A stretch of DNA of 64,000 nt from Pseudochryseolinea flava (GTDB lineage Bacteria > Bacteroidota > Bacteroidia > Cytophagales > Cyclobacteriaceae): positions 124,001 to 188,000 of the forward strand of contig NZ_QMFY01000004.1 of assembly GCF_003286915.1 (NCBI RefSeq). The letters are read 5' to 3'. Both the position numbers and the translations under genes were made by a program. The notes beneath the pieces are model-generated. The model had not been told where the DNA came from. It did no database searches and worked only from the letters and a program-made list of their open reading frames with translations. The stretch's first letter is position 1. Every line of letters starts with the position of its first letter. Below, piece after piece: positions 10,707-20,072 of the stretch.

Positions 10707-12197
10707 TTAACGAACATCGCCCATCAATTTGCGTAGCGGTTTTGCGATCAACAATACCACTACGGCTGATGCCATCATCATGATGACAATAAATTGAAAA
10801 AGGTCCACCAAAACATGAGGGTCTTTAGCGACCACCTTCTCATCAATATCGCCAGCAAATAAACCCGCTACTAAATTACCCAGGGCAAGTGCCATGAAGA
10901 ACACTCCCATCATTCGCCCGACCAGTCTTTTTGGAGACAACTTTGTAATGCCACTCAAGCCAATTGGATACAAGCAAATCTCCCCAAAAGTAAGCAGTAG
11001 ATACGTGAGGAACAGCCACGTTGGAAGTGCCTTTTGACCACTGATCACAACAAACGATGCACCAATCATAGCCACGTAAGCAAGGGCGGTAAACACCAGA
11101 CCTAACGATAATTTTACGGGTGTACTTGGATTAGAATTTTTACTCGCCAGAAAAATCCACAATCCGGTAAATATCGGAACAAACGTCACGACATAAATCG
11201 GTGGAAGCGATTGAAACCAACTTGCCGGCGTTGCAAATCCGGCGACAACAAGATCTGTGTAACGCTTCGCAAAAATATTTAATGTTGAACCTTGCCCTTC
11301 ATATCCCGTGTAGAAAATTGCTGTAATTACAAACACGATTGCGATGGCAGCTACTTTCTTTTTTTCGTCAGCATCCAACTTTTCAAAGATCAATGTGTAG
11401 GTGAAATATAACCCAACACAAATACCAATAAGCCACTTGAATGAATTGGCCAACAATACCGGATCAACTACAATTATTTTCAACCACATCATCACAACAA
11501 AAATTGCTAACGCTACAAGCATTATACTCAGCCAGAGAAGGCGCATTTTTTGTGTTGCTTGATCTCCGGCAGACTTTACCGTTATGCCCGCATCGCCAAG
11601 ATTTTTTTCTGTTAGTTTAAATTGTATGACACCGAGTACCATTCCAATACCGGCCGCGGCAAATCCGTAATGCCAATTCACATTCTCTCCGAGATAACCA
11701 CATATAATTGGCGCAATCAATGCACCAATATTGATTCCCATGTAGAAGATTGAGAATCCATTGTCGCGACGAACTTGATCCTCTGGACCATAAAGTTCTC
11801 CGACCATACTGCTGATATTCGGTTTTAACAAACCTGTGCCCATCACAATAAAAAGCAGTCCGATAAAAAATGTTTCTTGATATGGAAGCGCGAGACAAAA
11901 ATGTCCTGCCGCAATAATGCATCCACCATAAAAAATGGAACGACGTAATCCAAAAAGATTATCGGCAATCCATCCACCGGGTAATGCAAGGAGATAAACG
12001 AACATCGTGTAAAGACCGTAAATGGCACCTCCCGATTTATCGTCGAAGCCCAGTCCTCCTTCATGAATCGGTGCGACGATGAAAAGAAACAGTAGAGCCC
12101 GCATGCCGTAGTAGCTAAAACGCTCCCACATCTCGGTAAAAAAAAGGGTCGCCAGTCCGCGCGGGTGACCAAAAAAAGTTTTGTTGGAAGCCATCAA
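10707..12197 (-). CDS. POT/PTR family proton-dependent peptide transporter
   Basis: A 496-residue MFS protein of the proton-coupled di/tripeptide importer family (DtpT-like). The N-terminal helix carries the family motif ExxER (Glu22, Glu25, Arg26 in FTEMWERFSYYG), used for proton coupling. A PTR2-type segment, NIGALIAPIICGYLGE, follows in the first half. About 12-14 membrane helices fit the length. The start is the first ATG of an ATG-ATG pair at 12197. It is divergent from pckA and upstream of the OPT gene. Confidence 0.93.
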   Translation of the reverse strand: MMASNKTFFGHPRGLATLFFTEMWERFSYYGMRALLFLFIVAPIHEGGLGFDDKSGGAIYGLYTMFVYLLALPGGWIADNLFGLRRSIFYGGCIIAAGHFCLALPYQETFFIGLLFIVMGTGLLKPNISSMVGELYGPEDQVRRDNGFSIFYMGINIGALIAPIICGYLGENVNWHYGFAAAGIGMVLGVIQFKLTEKNLGDAGITVKSAGDQATQKMRLLWLSIMLVALAIFVVMMWLKIIVVDPVLLANSFKWLIGICVGLYFTYTLIFEKLDADEKKKVAAIAIVFVITAIFYTGYEGQGSTLNIFAKRYTDLVVAGFATPASWFQSLPPIYVVTFVPIFTGLWIFLASKNSNPSTPVKLSLGLVFTALAYVAMIGASFVVISGQKALPTWLFLTYLLLTFGEICLYPIGLSGITKLSPKRLVGRMMGVFFMALALGNLVAGLFAGDIDEKVVAKDPHVLVDLFQFIVIMMMASAVVVLLIAKPLRKLMGDVR

Positions 12198-12318
12198 CGA
12201 AAAAGATAAATAAGCAAAATCACTTTATACCAAATAATCATTCAAAGTATCGCCTCGCACGCAGATTCGCAAATCTGTTGCGAAGGCGCAAAGTAAATAA
12301 AATATTTTATGCAAACGA

Positions 12319-12335
12319 TTGAAACGTTTTCAATT
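12319..12335. promoter_or_regulatory. 17-bp dyad overlapping the pckA promoter
   Basis: ATTGAAA-CGT-TTTCAAT is a perfect 7-bp inverted repeat with a 3-base centre. It covers the -33 element and much of the spacer of the proposed pckA promoter, a position expected for a repressor site. The spacing does not match classical CRP, FNR or LacI operators, so no regulator is assigned. Confidence 0.5.
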
Positions 12336-12347
12336 GCCTATCTTTGC
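12320..12347 (+). promoter_or_regulatory. Bacteroidota-type promoter of pckA
   Basis: TTG at 12320-12322, a 17-base spacer, then TATCTTTG at 12340-12347. This fits the TTTG / TAnnTTTG promoter known for the Bacteroidota primary sigma factor. The pckA start codon is at 12370, giving a leader of only about 15 nt. Confidence 0.7.
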
Positions 12348-12369
12348 ATAACTCATTAACCAAATTGAC

Positions 12370-13983
12370 ATGTTAGAACTAGGATACAAAGCGCCCAGTG
12401 CGAGCGTTTGCTCTTTGGGCATTATGGAAGGTAAAGCGCATTGGAACCTGTCACCTGATCAACTCATCGCGCATGCACTCGAAAGAGAAAATGCCACACT
12501 CACCAACACAGGTGCCATCGCCATCGATACAGGCGAATTCACAGGCCGATCTCCAAAAGACAAGTTCACCGTGAAAGATTCACTCACTGAGCACGCCGTA
12601 TGGTGGAACAATTTTAACATCCCATTCGACTCAGCAAAATTCGAATCGCTTTATCAGAAGATGATCGCATATCTTAATGGCAAAGAGTTTTTTGTACGAG
12701 ATGCCATTGCCTGCGCCGATCCTCGTTATCAAATGAATGTTCGCGTCATCAACGAGTATGCGTGGTCAAATTTATTTGTCTACAACATGTTCCTCCGCCC
12801 TTCTGCTGAAGCGATTCAAACATTTTCCCCGGAGTGGACAATCATTAACGCACCAGGCTTTAAAGCAGATCCAACATTGGATGGAACACGTCAACATAAT
12901 TTCTCCATCATCGACTTCACACGTAAAATGATCTTAGTGGGTGGAAGCGGATATACAGGAGAAATTAAGAAAGGTGTATTCTCTGCCTTAAACTTTATAC
13001 TGCCGCATCAGAAAAATGTACTCGCGATGCACTGCTCAGCAAACATGGGCAACGCGGGTGACACAGCAATCTTTTTCGGACTTTCTGGAACAGGAAAAAC
13101 CACCCTATCGGCAGACCCTAATCGAAAATTGATTGGTGACGATGAACATGGTTGGACCGAAGACAATACAATTTTCAATTTTGAAGGTGGTTGCTATGCA
13201 AAAACGATCGACCTGTCAGAACAAAAGGAACCAGAAATTTATCAAGCTATCCGCCGCGGCGCTTTGCTTGAAAACATTGGCTTCAAGAAAAATTCAAATG
13301 AAGTAGATTACGCTGATGGAACACGTACAGAAAATACCCGCGTGAGCTATCCGATAGACTTCATCAGCAATATTGCGCAGCCGTCGCTTGGCAAGAATCC
13401 AAAGAACATATTTTTCCTCACCTGCGATGCCTATGGAGTACTGCCGCCTATCGCAAAACTTACACCTGGTCAAGCAGCATTTCATTTCATCTCGGGATAT
13501 ACGGCGAAGGTTGCCGGAACCGAAGCAGGCATTACAGAACCAACAATGACTTTCTCTGCATGCTTCGGCGCACCATTTATGCCTTTACATCCAACAAAAT
13601 ATGCGGAGATGTTAAGTCGTAAAATGAAAGAGGCGAAAGTAAATGTTTGGTTGATCAATACAGGTTGGTCTGGTGGCGCATACGGCGTGGGTAAACGGAT
13701 GAGTTTGACACATACACGTGCGCTGATCACAGCAGCATTGAACGGCGAACTCGACAATGTGGCTTACGAGCAACATGACATCTTCGGTGTGGCGATCCCT
13801 AAAACTTGCAACAACGTACCAAGCGAAATTTTAAATCCTCGAAATACATGGAAAGACAAAGATGCTTACGATCAAAAGGCGCACTACTTAGCTGAAGCAT
13901 TTTTGAAGAACTTTGAAAAATTTGCCTCTTATGCCAACGATGAAATCTTGGCCGGCGCGCCTACCGTGAAAGCGCACGTGTAA
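12370..13983 (+). CDS. pckA: Phosphoenolpyruvate carboxykinase (ATP)
   Basis: A 537-residue cytoplasmic enzyme converting oxaloacetate and ATP to PEP, CO2 and ADP, the first committed step of gluconeogenesis. The length is normal for the ATP-dependent family. Visible motifs are the substrate-binding TGRSPKDK (Arg60), the P-loop GLSGTGKTT (Lys243), and the metal/kinase-2 segment GDDEHGW (256-262). It stands alone: its promoter carries a dyad suited to regulation and a strong terminator follows. In Bacteroidota the enzyme often also works in the carboxylating direction, so the direction here is not decided by sequence. Confidence 0.98.
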   Translation: MLELGYKAPSASVCSLGIMEGKAHWNLSPDQLIAHALERENATLTNTGAIAIDTGEFTGRSPKDKFTVKDSLTEHAVWWNNFNIPFDSAKFESLYQKMIAYLNGKEFFVRDAIACADPRYQMNVRVINEYAWSNLFVYNMFLRPSAEAIQTFSPEWTIINAPGFKADPTLDGTRQHNFSIIDFTRKMILVGGSGYTGEIKKGVFSALNFILPHQKNVLAMHCSANMGNAGDTAIFFGLSGTGKTTLSADPNRKLIGDDEHGWTEDNTIFNFEGGCYAKTIDLSEQKEPEIYQAIRRGALLENIGFKKNSNEVDYADGTRTENTRVSYPIDFISNIAQPSLGKNPKNIFFLTCDAYGVLPPIAKLTPGQAAFHFISGYTAKVAGTEAGITEPTMTFSACFGAPFMPLHPTKYAEMLSRKMKEAKVNVWLINTGWSGGAYGVGKRMSLTHTRALITAALNGELDNVAYEQHDIFGVAIPKTCNNVPSEILNPRNTWKDKDAYDQKAHYLAEAFLKNFEKFASYANDEILAGAPTVKAHV

Positions 13984-14018
13984 GAGTTCCCGAACTTTTT
14001 ACGCGTTAGGGTTGATCG

Positions 14019-14052
14019 AAAACCGCTCCCAGAGACCAGGAGCGGTTTTTTT
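14019..14052 (+). terminator. Rho-independent terminator of pckA
   Basis: A perfect 11-bp stem (14019-14029 with 14039-14049) and 9-base loop, GC-rich at the top, ends in a run of seven T. It lies 36 bp after the pckA stop. Confidence 0.92.
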
Positions 14053-14123
14053 ATGGACCGGCCGAAGTAAGAAAACCTAATAAGTTTAACGTTTTGATAA
14101 TCTAGACTTTAGCTTAAACCACT

Positions 14124-14131
14124 TATATTTG
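14124..14131 (+). promoter_or_regulatory. Possible -7 box upstream of the M15 peptidase gene
   Basis: TATATTTG matches TAnnTTTG, 25 bp before the ATG at 14157. No good -33 TTG is found at the usual distance, so this is a weak call. Confidence 0.35.
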
Positions 14132-14156
14132 TGCCCTGAATTTTAACGTTGCACAA

Positions 14157-14918
14157 ATGCTTAAACCTCTCAAGGCAATTGTTGCCTTACTCCTCTTGGT
14201 CTCAACGATTGACGCGCAGGCGCAGCTTGATCAGTTGTTCGCTCCATTTGATTGTCGGGAGCACGCTGAGTTTTTTCATGTTGTAGAGGCCGTTGAGCCT
14301 CCGAAAGTTGACAGTGTAATTGCCGCGCCCGAAATCGTAATCGAGATTGACACGATCAATGAATGGAAGGAATGGTCGTATGTTGAAAATTACAACTTCG
14401 GAAAAGATCGCGGCGCCATGCCGATGATTACTGACCTCCGTGCACTTCACCCCTACTTCCGTGATAAAATCAACAAGCTTATAGCGGAATGCAAGAAGCA
14501 GGGCATCGAACTCGCCGTTGTCGAATCATATCGAACGCATGCAAAGCAGAACGAATACAAAGTGATGGGCAAGAAGTATACGAGCTCAGGCGCCGGTCGT
14601 TCAAAACATCAATATGGTCTCGCCGTTGACTTAGTTCCAATCGTTGATTCTGTTGCTGTATGGGATAATAAACAACTCTGGCTGAAGGTCGGTGTGACCG
14701 GAGAAAAGCTTGGCTTACGTTGGGGAGGTCGCTGGAGAAAACCATACGACCCTGGTCACTTCGAATGGACTGGCGGTTTAACATCAGTACATCTTGCACA
14801 CGGCATGCTTCCGATAATTTCAGAAGATCATTATCCTTGCGCGCACGATGACGTCAAGCTCCTTCGTAAATACTGGAAGGAATGGGAAACAGCGCAGGCT
14901 GCCGTGACACGTAAGTAA
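14157..14918 (+). CDS. Secreted M15-family peptidoglycan peptidase (D-alanyl-D-alanine carboxypeptidase-like)
   Basis: 253 residues with a signal peptide at 1-22 (ending AQA). The catalytic domain (about 85-205) has the M15C zinc-binding pattern: His151 and Asp158 in SKHQYGLAVDL and His201 in DPGHFEW. The upstream SYRTHAKQNE is also typical of the VanY/CwlK-like group, which trims cell-wall peptides. It should act in the periplasm. The stop is followed after one base by the ATG of a GH1 glycosidase, so the two are co-transcribed; the functional link is not clear. Confidence 0.88.
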   Translation: MLKPLKAIVALLLLVSTIDAQAQLDQLFAPFDCREHAEFFHVVEAVEPPKVDSVIAAPEIVIEIDTINEWKEWSYVENYNFGKDRGAMPMITDLRALHPYFRDKINKLIAECKKQGIELAVVESYRTHAKQNEYKVMGKKYTSSGAGRSKHQYGLAVDLVPIVDSVAVWDNKQLWLKVGVTGEKLGLRWGGRWRKPYDPGHFEWTGGLTSVHLAHGMLPIISEDHYPCAHDDVKLLRKYWKEWETAQAAVTRK

Positions 14919-14919
14919 A

Positions 14920-16122
14920 ATGAAACTTGTATTTCCTGAACACTTTTTTTTCGGAACAAGTACTGCCGCAGCGCAAATAGAAACAGCATACGAACATGAC
15001 TGGCAAGGCTTCAAAGCCCGTGATGGTTATGTATTTGACGTCACTACAGATCACGAGCAACGCTTTAAAGAAGATGCGGAAATTATAGCATCACTAGCGC
15101 CACATTATCGTATGGGATTGCAATGGAGTAAACTTCAACGCGAACCTTTCGGAGCGCTTCATCAAGAAACATCCAACGACTACCATGTATTCATCAAAGA
15201 TTTGAAACAACGCAATGTTCAAATCATGATGGTGCTGCATCATTTTACCAACCCAAAGTGGTTTGCAATGCGCGGCGGTTGGGAAAGAGAAGATAACATT
15301 CCCGCATGGATTGATTTCGCTAAGAAAGTAGTCGATGAATTCGGTCAATACGTTTCCTACTGGAATACTTTTAATGAGCCCAATGTGTATGCAAGCTTCG
15401 GCTTCATGACTGGATTTTTCCCACCGCATAAGGTCAATCCGGTTGCTGCGGGTAGAGTCATCTCAAACATGGGAAAGGCACATGATGAGATCTATGACTA
15501 CATCAAAGCAAAATATCCAGATCAACCAATAGGTATCTCTCACAACTGCGCCATCTTTTCTGCAGAGAATATTCTTGGGTGGTTTCCTGCGCGACTAAGT
15601 GACTGGTGGTTTATGGAATATTGTCCGAAGCATTTCGAAAAAGTAGATTTCTTCGGCATGAGTTACTACGGTCGTATTCCACATGATCCGATGCCCATCA
15701 CCTACCTCGAAACGCCAGATAAAATTAAAGCACTTGGAAGAAAACATGACGATATCTGGGAGTATCATCCCGAAGGAATTGTAGACTGCATTAAGCGTTA
15801 TTGGAATAAATATAAAAAGCCGATCATCATCACGGAAAACGGTGTGTGCGACGAGAGTGACTTCTTACGACTTCAGGCGATTCAAGATTACGCTCAACTC
15901 ATACACCAATGTATTCAAGAAGGTGTCGATCTACGCGGCTACTATTTTTGGAGCACGTGGGATAACTTCGAATGGCATCTTGGTCCAACGATGAGGTTTG
16001 GCTTATACGAATGTGATCTAAAAACAAAACGTCGATTACCACGTCCGAGCGCGGAGTTGTATCGAAAGCTTGCCCATCGTAAGTCGATTACGATTCAAGA
16101 GATGGATGTTTTTGCGGTGTGA
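14920..16122 (+). CDS. Glycoside hydrolase family 1 (beta-glucosidase-like)
   Basis: A 400-residue TIM-barrel enzyme without a signal peptide, so probably cytoplasmic. The acid/base Glu153 is in NTFNEPN and the nucleophile Glu306 in IITENG; both GH1 catalytic residues are therefore present, together with FFGTSTAAAQIE near the start and DNFEW near the end. It is somewhat shorter than the usual 440-480 residues. It begins one base after the M15 peptidase stop. Sugar specificity cannot be decided; GH1 covers glucosidases, galactosidases and 6-phospho variants. Confidence 0.92.
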   Translation: MKLVFPEHFFFGTSTAAAQIETAYEHDWQGFKARDGYVFDVTTDHEQRFKEDAEIIASLAPHYRMGLQWSKLQREPFGALHQETSNDYHVFIKDLKQRNVQIMMVLHHFTNPKWFAMRGGWEREDNIPAWIDFAKKVVDEFGQYVSYWNTFNEPNVYASFGFMTGFFPPHKVNPVAAGRVISNMGKAHDEIYDYIKAKYPDQPIGISHNCAIFSAENILGWFPARLSDWWFMEYCPKHFEKVDFFGMSYYGRIPHDPMPITYLETPDKIKALGRKHDDIWEYHPEGIVDCIKRYWNKYKKPIIITENGVCDESDFLRLQAIQDYAQLIHQCIQEGVDLRGYYFWSTWDNFEWHLGPTMRFGLYECDLKTKRRLPRPSAELYRKLAHRKSITIQEMDVFAV

Positions 16123-16156
16123 AGGAACAGCTTAAAATACGCAGCGCTATATCGAC

Positions 16157-17987
16157 TTATTTAATTCTGAATGTTGTGAACACCTGAATGTTTGTATTGA
16201 ATTCATCAACGTCGCTATAGTTTTGAAAAGAAACATCTGAAAGACCTCGGTAGTAACGAGCGCCAGCCGAAATACGGCCATTGACTTTGTAACGAACGCC
16301 AGCCACAATGCCCCTTTTCTAACCCGATCCCTTTTCCTGTATAGTACCAATCGTAATTATCATAGAACGATGTAATATTGTCAGGATCAAATTTCGAGTT
16401 CAGCAGAATACCGTAAACCTATCCTGCATCAATTCCAAGTCGTCGCGTAGCCTGATAGCTAAGAAGGACAGGAAACTCTATGTAGTTCGCAATCGCCTTG
16501 AGTTGTTCGCCATCGTATTCAAATTTAAATCCTTTCCGAAAGTAGAGTACTTCTGGAATCAGGCTAAAGCGTTTATACAATCTAATTTGAAAGTACATAC
16601 CACCATGAGCCGCGAACATGGCATCGCTGTGGTCATCCTTTCCCATTACTGGGTCGTCGTGTTTGGTATCGTTCAAATTAATTCCACCTTTTACGCCGAA
16701 TGAAAATGGGAGCACAACGGAATCCATATGCGCACGATAGCTAAACCTGTCGGCCTCTTCTTTTGTTTTGTCGCGCGTTACACTAACGCCTTTCATTCGC
16801 ACACCGAAGCTTAATACTTGCCCCTTGTGATATAAGTATGTGCCATCAGAGTACTCACTCGATGACCACAGATAGTAACTCGTAAAATCGACTTCCTTCC
16901 GGTAGGTAATAAATGGTGTAATCCGTGGTAATGCATCGGTTGAAATCTCGAAGCCATACACTCCCGAAAAGATATTGTCGTTTGTTATATTATTCTTCGG
17001 GCTATCCTCGTTAGGCAATGGTGAAGACGACATCAACCGATTAAATACCAAACCTGCTTCAAGGGAAAATGTGAATGGTCTAGTTTTCACTGGCGAGTAC
17101 CCGATAATCACCGGTACTCCCATGAAATTTTGCTTTACATCCTCTTCGTCTTGAATGGGGCCTCCTTTTTGGGAGTAAACCAAACCAAGATTGGTGTAAA
17201 ACCTTTTTCTTGTGAATCGAAAATCAATTTCCGCTTGATATCCGTTTCTTCCAGAAGAACTTTCTTGCCTGGAAATTTCATCATATGAAGTCACCGTCAC
17301 GTACCTAGACAATCCCTGTCTTATGCCAATGGAAAACATGCTTCGCCGATCATGAAGGTATTCATGATCGATATCACGGCGATAAGCATATCCTAAAGAC
17401 AGCTGGAACATTTCATTTGATATTTTGAATCCAGGAATCCATCGCAAGTCGTTACCCCTGATGTTAGTGACGCCATGCACATAACGCAGCATAAGGTTCA
17501 GGCGTGGATTGAATTGATAAGCGACCCCGCCTATTAAGCTTAACTCGGTTGGGTTATCATAAAAGGTTCCTGTATGCTTTTTGCCTCCGTTAAAACGGTG
17601 GGCTGACAAAAAGAGATCAAATTCTCCCCCGGCCAGTATTGAAAACTTGTCTGTGACGTGATATTGTGCCATCAGAGGGACACTCAAATAGGTTATGTGA
17701 ATATTATTATATCCATCCTTGTATTTCGTGCTATATCCTTTATCGGAATATAAAAGGTCAGCTACCGCCGAAATTCTTTTTGAGAACTTATAGCTGAAGA
17801 AAAAACCCGCATGATACGATGGTCGCCATGAAATTGATTCTGTGTATGGAGAATCATCATTATGCCGAGCAGTCACAAACTGCCCACCAGCACGCAATCC
17901 ATAGTTGAATTGAGAAAAACTGACTCGAGTTATAGTGCACAAACATAAAGTTAAGACAGCAAGAAATAGGGCGTGATTGATTCGCAA
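16157..17987 (-). pseudogene. Triple outer-membrane beta-barrel (PorT-like) gene, broken near its 3' end
   Basis: The open part (17987 to 16419, 522 residues) has a signal peptide and is built from three consecutive barrel-type domains: about 25-200, 210-395 and 410 to the end, each rich in alternating beta strands as in PorT-family porins. The third domain stops at TAG (16421-16419) right after LGIDAG. Reading on in the same frame gives barrel-like VYGILLNSKFDPDN, and a +1 shift in the A4G4 run at 16318-16311 then opens the expected C-terminus (IVAGVRYKVNGRISAG to FTTFRIK, stop at 16159-16157). Two lesions, one nonsense and one frameshift, separate the gene from an intact frame of roughly 610 residues. 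It could be a real pseudogene or, less likely, two sequence errors. Confidence 0.8.
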
Positions 17988-18087
17988 AACTAAATGGGGT
18001 TCGTAGGGAACAAAAATATAAAAACACGCTATCAGTTCAAACCTTGATCACTCAGGCTCAACTTTTCTCACTATATTTTCATTCGTA

Positions 18088-19200
18088 ATGAAAACACTCT
18101 GGCGCGAATACATCCTGAATCTGAATAAATGGAAACTGGTCGCCGTGCTACTCATCATCCATTTTCCGCTTGGTTTATATTTAAACTTTCCCGTTTACAG
18201 TCCAAAGTACCAATACACCCTCGCTGTTTTCTATTATCAACTCGGCACTTTGATAATCGTGACTGGGATGTTATATGTTTGGCTTCATCTATCTGAATTA
18301 ATGTTAAAGATCCTGTCTAAATACCTTGGACCGGACTTTCTCTTCTCCTTCAAAATAATTCCACTGTTTACAACTTTTGCTGTTGCCATCACGATGGCCA
18401 TATCATTCGTATGGGCTGCGGGTAATTTATTAACATTCGCAGAATGGATATCTCAATCTTTATTTCAACTCCCGTTTCGGATGTTACCGGTAAACCAATC
18501 AGAAGAATTCATCGCCCTGTATCAGCGTGGCAACATCGGCTTTTTTCTTTTGCTCATGCTATCATCATTCTATTTAATGGCTTATCAACAATCATCACAA
18601 AAAGCCAAGCTGATGGAAATTCGAATGGAACAACTTGCCAAGGAAAAAATTCAAGCACAACTTATCGCACTGAAAGATCAACTGAGTCCACATTTTCTTT
18701 TCAACAGTTTTACAATTCTATCAAACCTTGTTTACCAAGATGCAAGCATGGCTGAACGTTTCATTCAGGAACTGTCGAAAACGTACCGGTACATTCTTGA
18801 GAATCGAACCTTAGACACCGTTCAACTTTCCACGGAACTTACATTCTTAAGCTCATACATCTTTCTTCTCCAAATTAGATTTAAGGGAAAGTTTTTTGTC
18901 AATCAGGAAATTCCAGAAGATGCTACACGATTGAAGGTACCTCCTGTCACATTGCAATTGCTTTTCGAAAATGTGATTACACACAATCAACTGTCCGAAG
19001 AAAAACCACTATCAATTATATTGCGGGCCGAAGACAATTATTTGATCGTCAGCAACACGATCCGTCGCAAGAAGCAATCTGTAGCATCGACTGGCCTCGG
19101 GCTTAAAAATATCCAGAAACGTTATGCGGCCTTAACTGATCGACTTGTGATCATTAACGATGATAAGTCAACATTCTGCGTAAAAATTCCTTTATTGTAG
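18088..19200 (+). CDS. LytS/YehU-type sensor histidine kinase
   Basis: 370 residues. Four or five hydrophobic segments occupy the first 165 residues, then a short coiled coil (about 168-192) leads to the His_kinase domain. The phosphorylated His202 is in LSPHFLFNSF, the signature of the LytS family, and the ATPase end has GLGLKNIQKRY. There is no extracellular sensor domain, so the signal is probably sensed in the membrane. The response regulator follows after 2 bp, forming a classical LytS/LytTR-type pair of Bacteroidota. Confidence 0.93.
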   Translation: MKTLWREYILNLNKWKLVAVLLIIHFPLGLYLNFPVYSPKYQYTLAVFYYQLGTLIIVTGMLYVWLHLSELMLKILSKYLGPDFLFSFKIIPLFTTFAVAITMAISFVWAAGNLLTFAEWISQSLFQLPFRMLPVNQSEEFIALYQRGNIGFFLLLMLSSFYLMAYQQSSQKAKLMEIRMEQLAKEKIQAQLIALKDQLSPHFLFNSFTILSNLVYQDASMAERFIQELSKTYRYILENRTLDTVQLSTELTFLSSYIFLLQIRFKGKFFVNQEIPEDATRLKVPPVTLQLLFENVITHNQLSEEKPLSIILRAEDNYLIVSNTIRRKKQSVASTGLGLKNIQKRYAALTDRLVIINDDKSTFCVKIPLL

Positions 19201-19202
19201 CC

Positions 19203-19967
19203 ATGATGCTTCGTGTATTAATTCTTGAAGATGAACCCATGGCTGCTGAACATCTTGTGCGCCAACTACACCGGTTTGACACTACCATTGAAATTCTTTC
19301 GACGCTTCCATCTGTAGAGAAAACTTTACAATGGTTAAAGAAAAACAATGCACCAGATTTAATTTTCATGGACATCCAGCTTGAGGACGAACTCGTGTTT
19401 GTATTGTTCGAGAAGATCGACCTGCATATCCCGGCGATCTTTACAACAGCGTACGATGAATATTTTCTGAAGGCGTTCAAGGTTAGTGGCATCGACTATT
19501 TATTGAAGCCTGTAGAGTATGAGCAGTTGGAACATGCTCTCAACAAGTACAATAGTCTTTCATCACATTTTTCTCCATCACAACAAGAACAACTCCTACG
19601 ATTACTCGAACGACCACAACCGGTGCCGTATCGAAGCCGATTCATGATTTCGTTCGCGAATAAGATACAAAGCATCAATGTGTCGGAAGTAGCATATTTC
19701 TTTGTATCTGACAAAAATGTATTCTTAACAACCAACAAGGGAGCTAATCTTCCAATAGACTACCGACTTGACGACCTTGAGACGCAGCTTGACCCTAAAA
19801 TGTTTTTCAGAATCAATCGACAATTCATCGTTTCACATCAAAGCGTTCAACAGGGACATCTCTATTCCGGCGGCAAGCTAAAACTAGACATCATACCTAC
19901 AACACGTCAAGAAGTTTTCGTTAGTGGTGATCGCTTAACGGCATTTAAAGAATGGTTAGGCAAATAA
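19203..19967 (+). CDS. LytTR-family response regulator
   Basis: 254 residues. The receiver domain (1-120) has acidic residues Glu9-Asp10, phospho-acceptor Asp57 in LIFMDIQL, a Thr at about 81 and Lys102 in YLLKPVEY. The C-terminal half (about 145-250) is a LytTR DNA-binding domain with the typical FFRINRQFIVSHQSV segment. It is paired with the upstream kinase (2-bp gap). Targets are not known; the membrane protein gene 105 bp downstream is the nearest candidate. The start is either of two adjacent ATGs at 19203/19206. Confidence 0.93.
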   Translation: MMLRVLILEDEPMAAEHLVRQLHRFDTTIEILSTLPSVEKTLQWLKKNNAPDLIFMDIQLEDELVFVLFEKIDLHIPAIFTTAYDEYFLKAFKVSGIDYLLKPVEYEQLEHALNKYNSLSSHFSPSQQEQLLRLLERPQPVPYRSRFMISFANKIQSINVSEVAYFFVSDKNVFLTTNKGANLPIDYRLDDLETQLDPKMFFRINRQFIVSHQSVQQGHLYSGGKLKLDIIPTTRQEVFVSGDRLTAFKEWLGK

Positions 19968-20072
19968 TTTCAGGCATACATCTCCGGCATTCAGCTATCT
20001 AAAAACGGCATTCAGCAACATTAATTTCCAAATCGACAAGTGATAGATCAACTTGTCGCTTTATACAACACT

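Noticed and set aside
16419-17987. 522-residue frame read as an intact gene
   Set aside because: It stops in the middle of the third barrel, and the missing C-terminal strands are still readable downstream in two frames.
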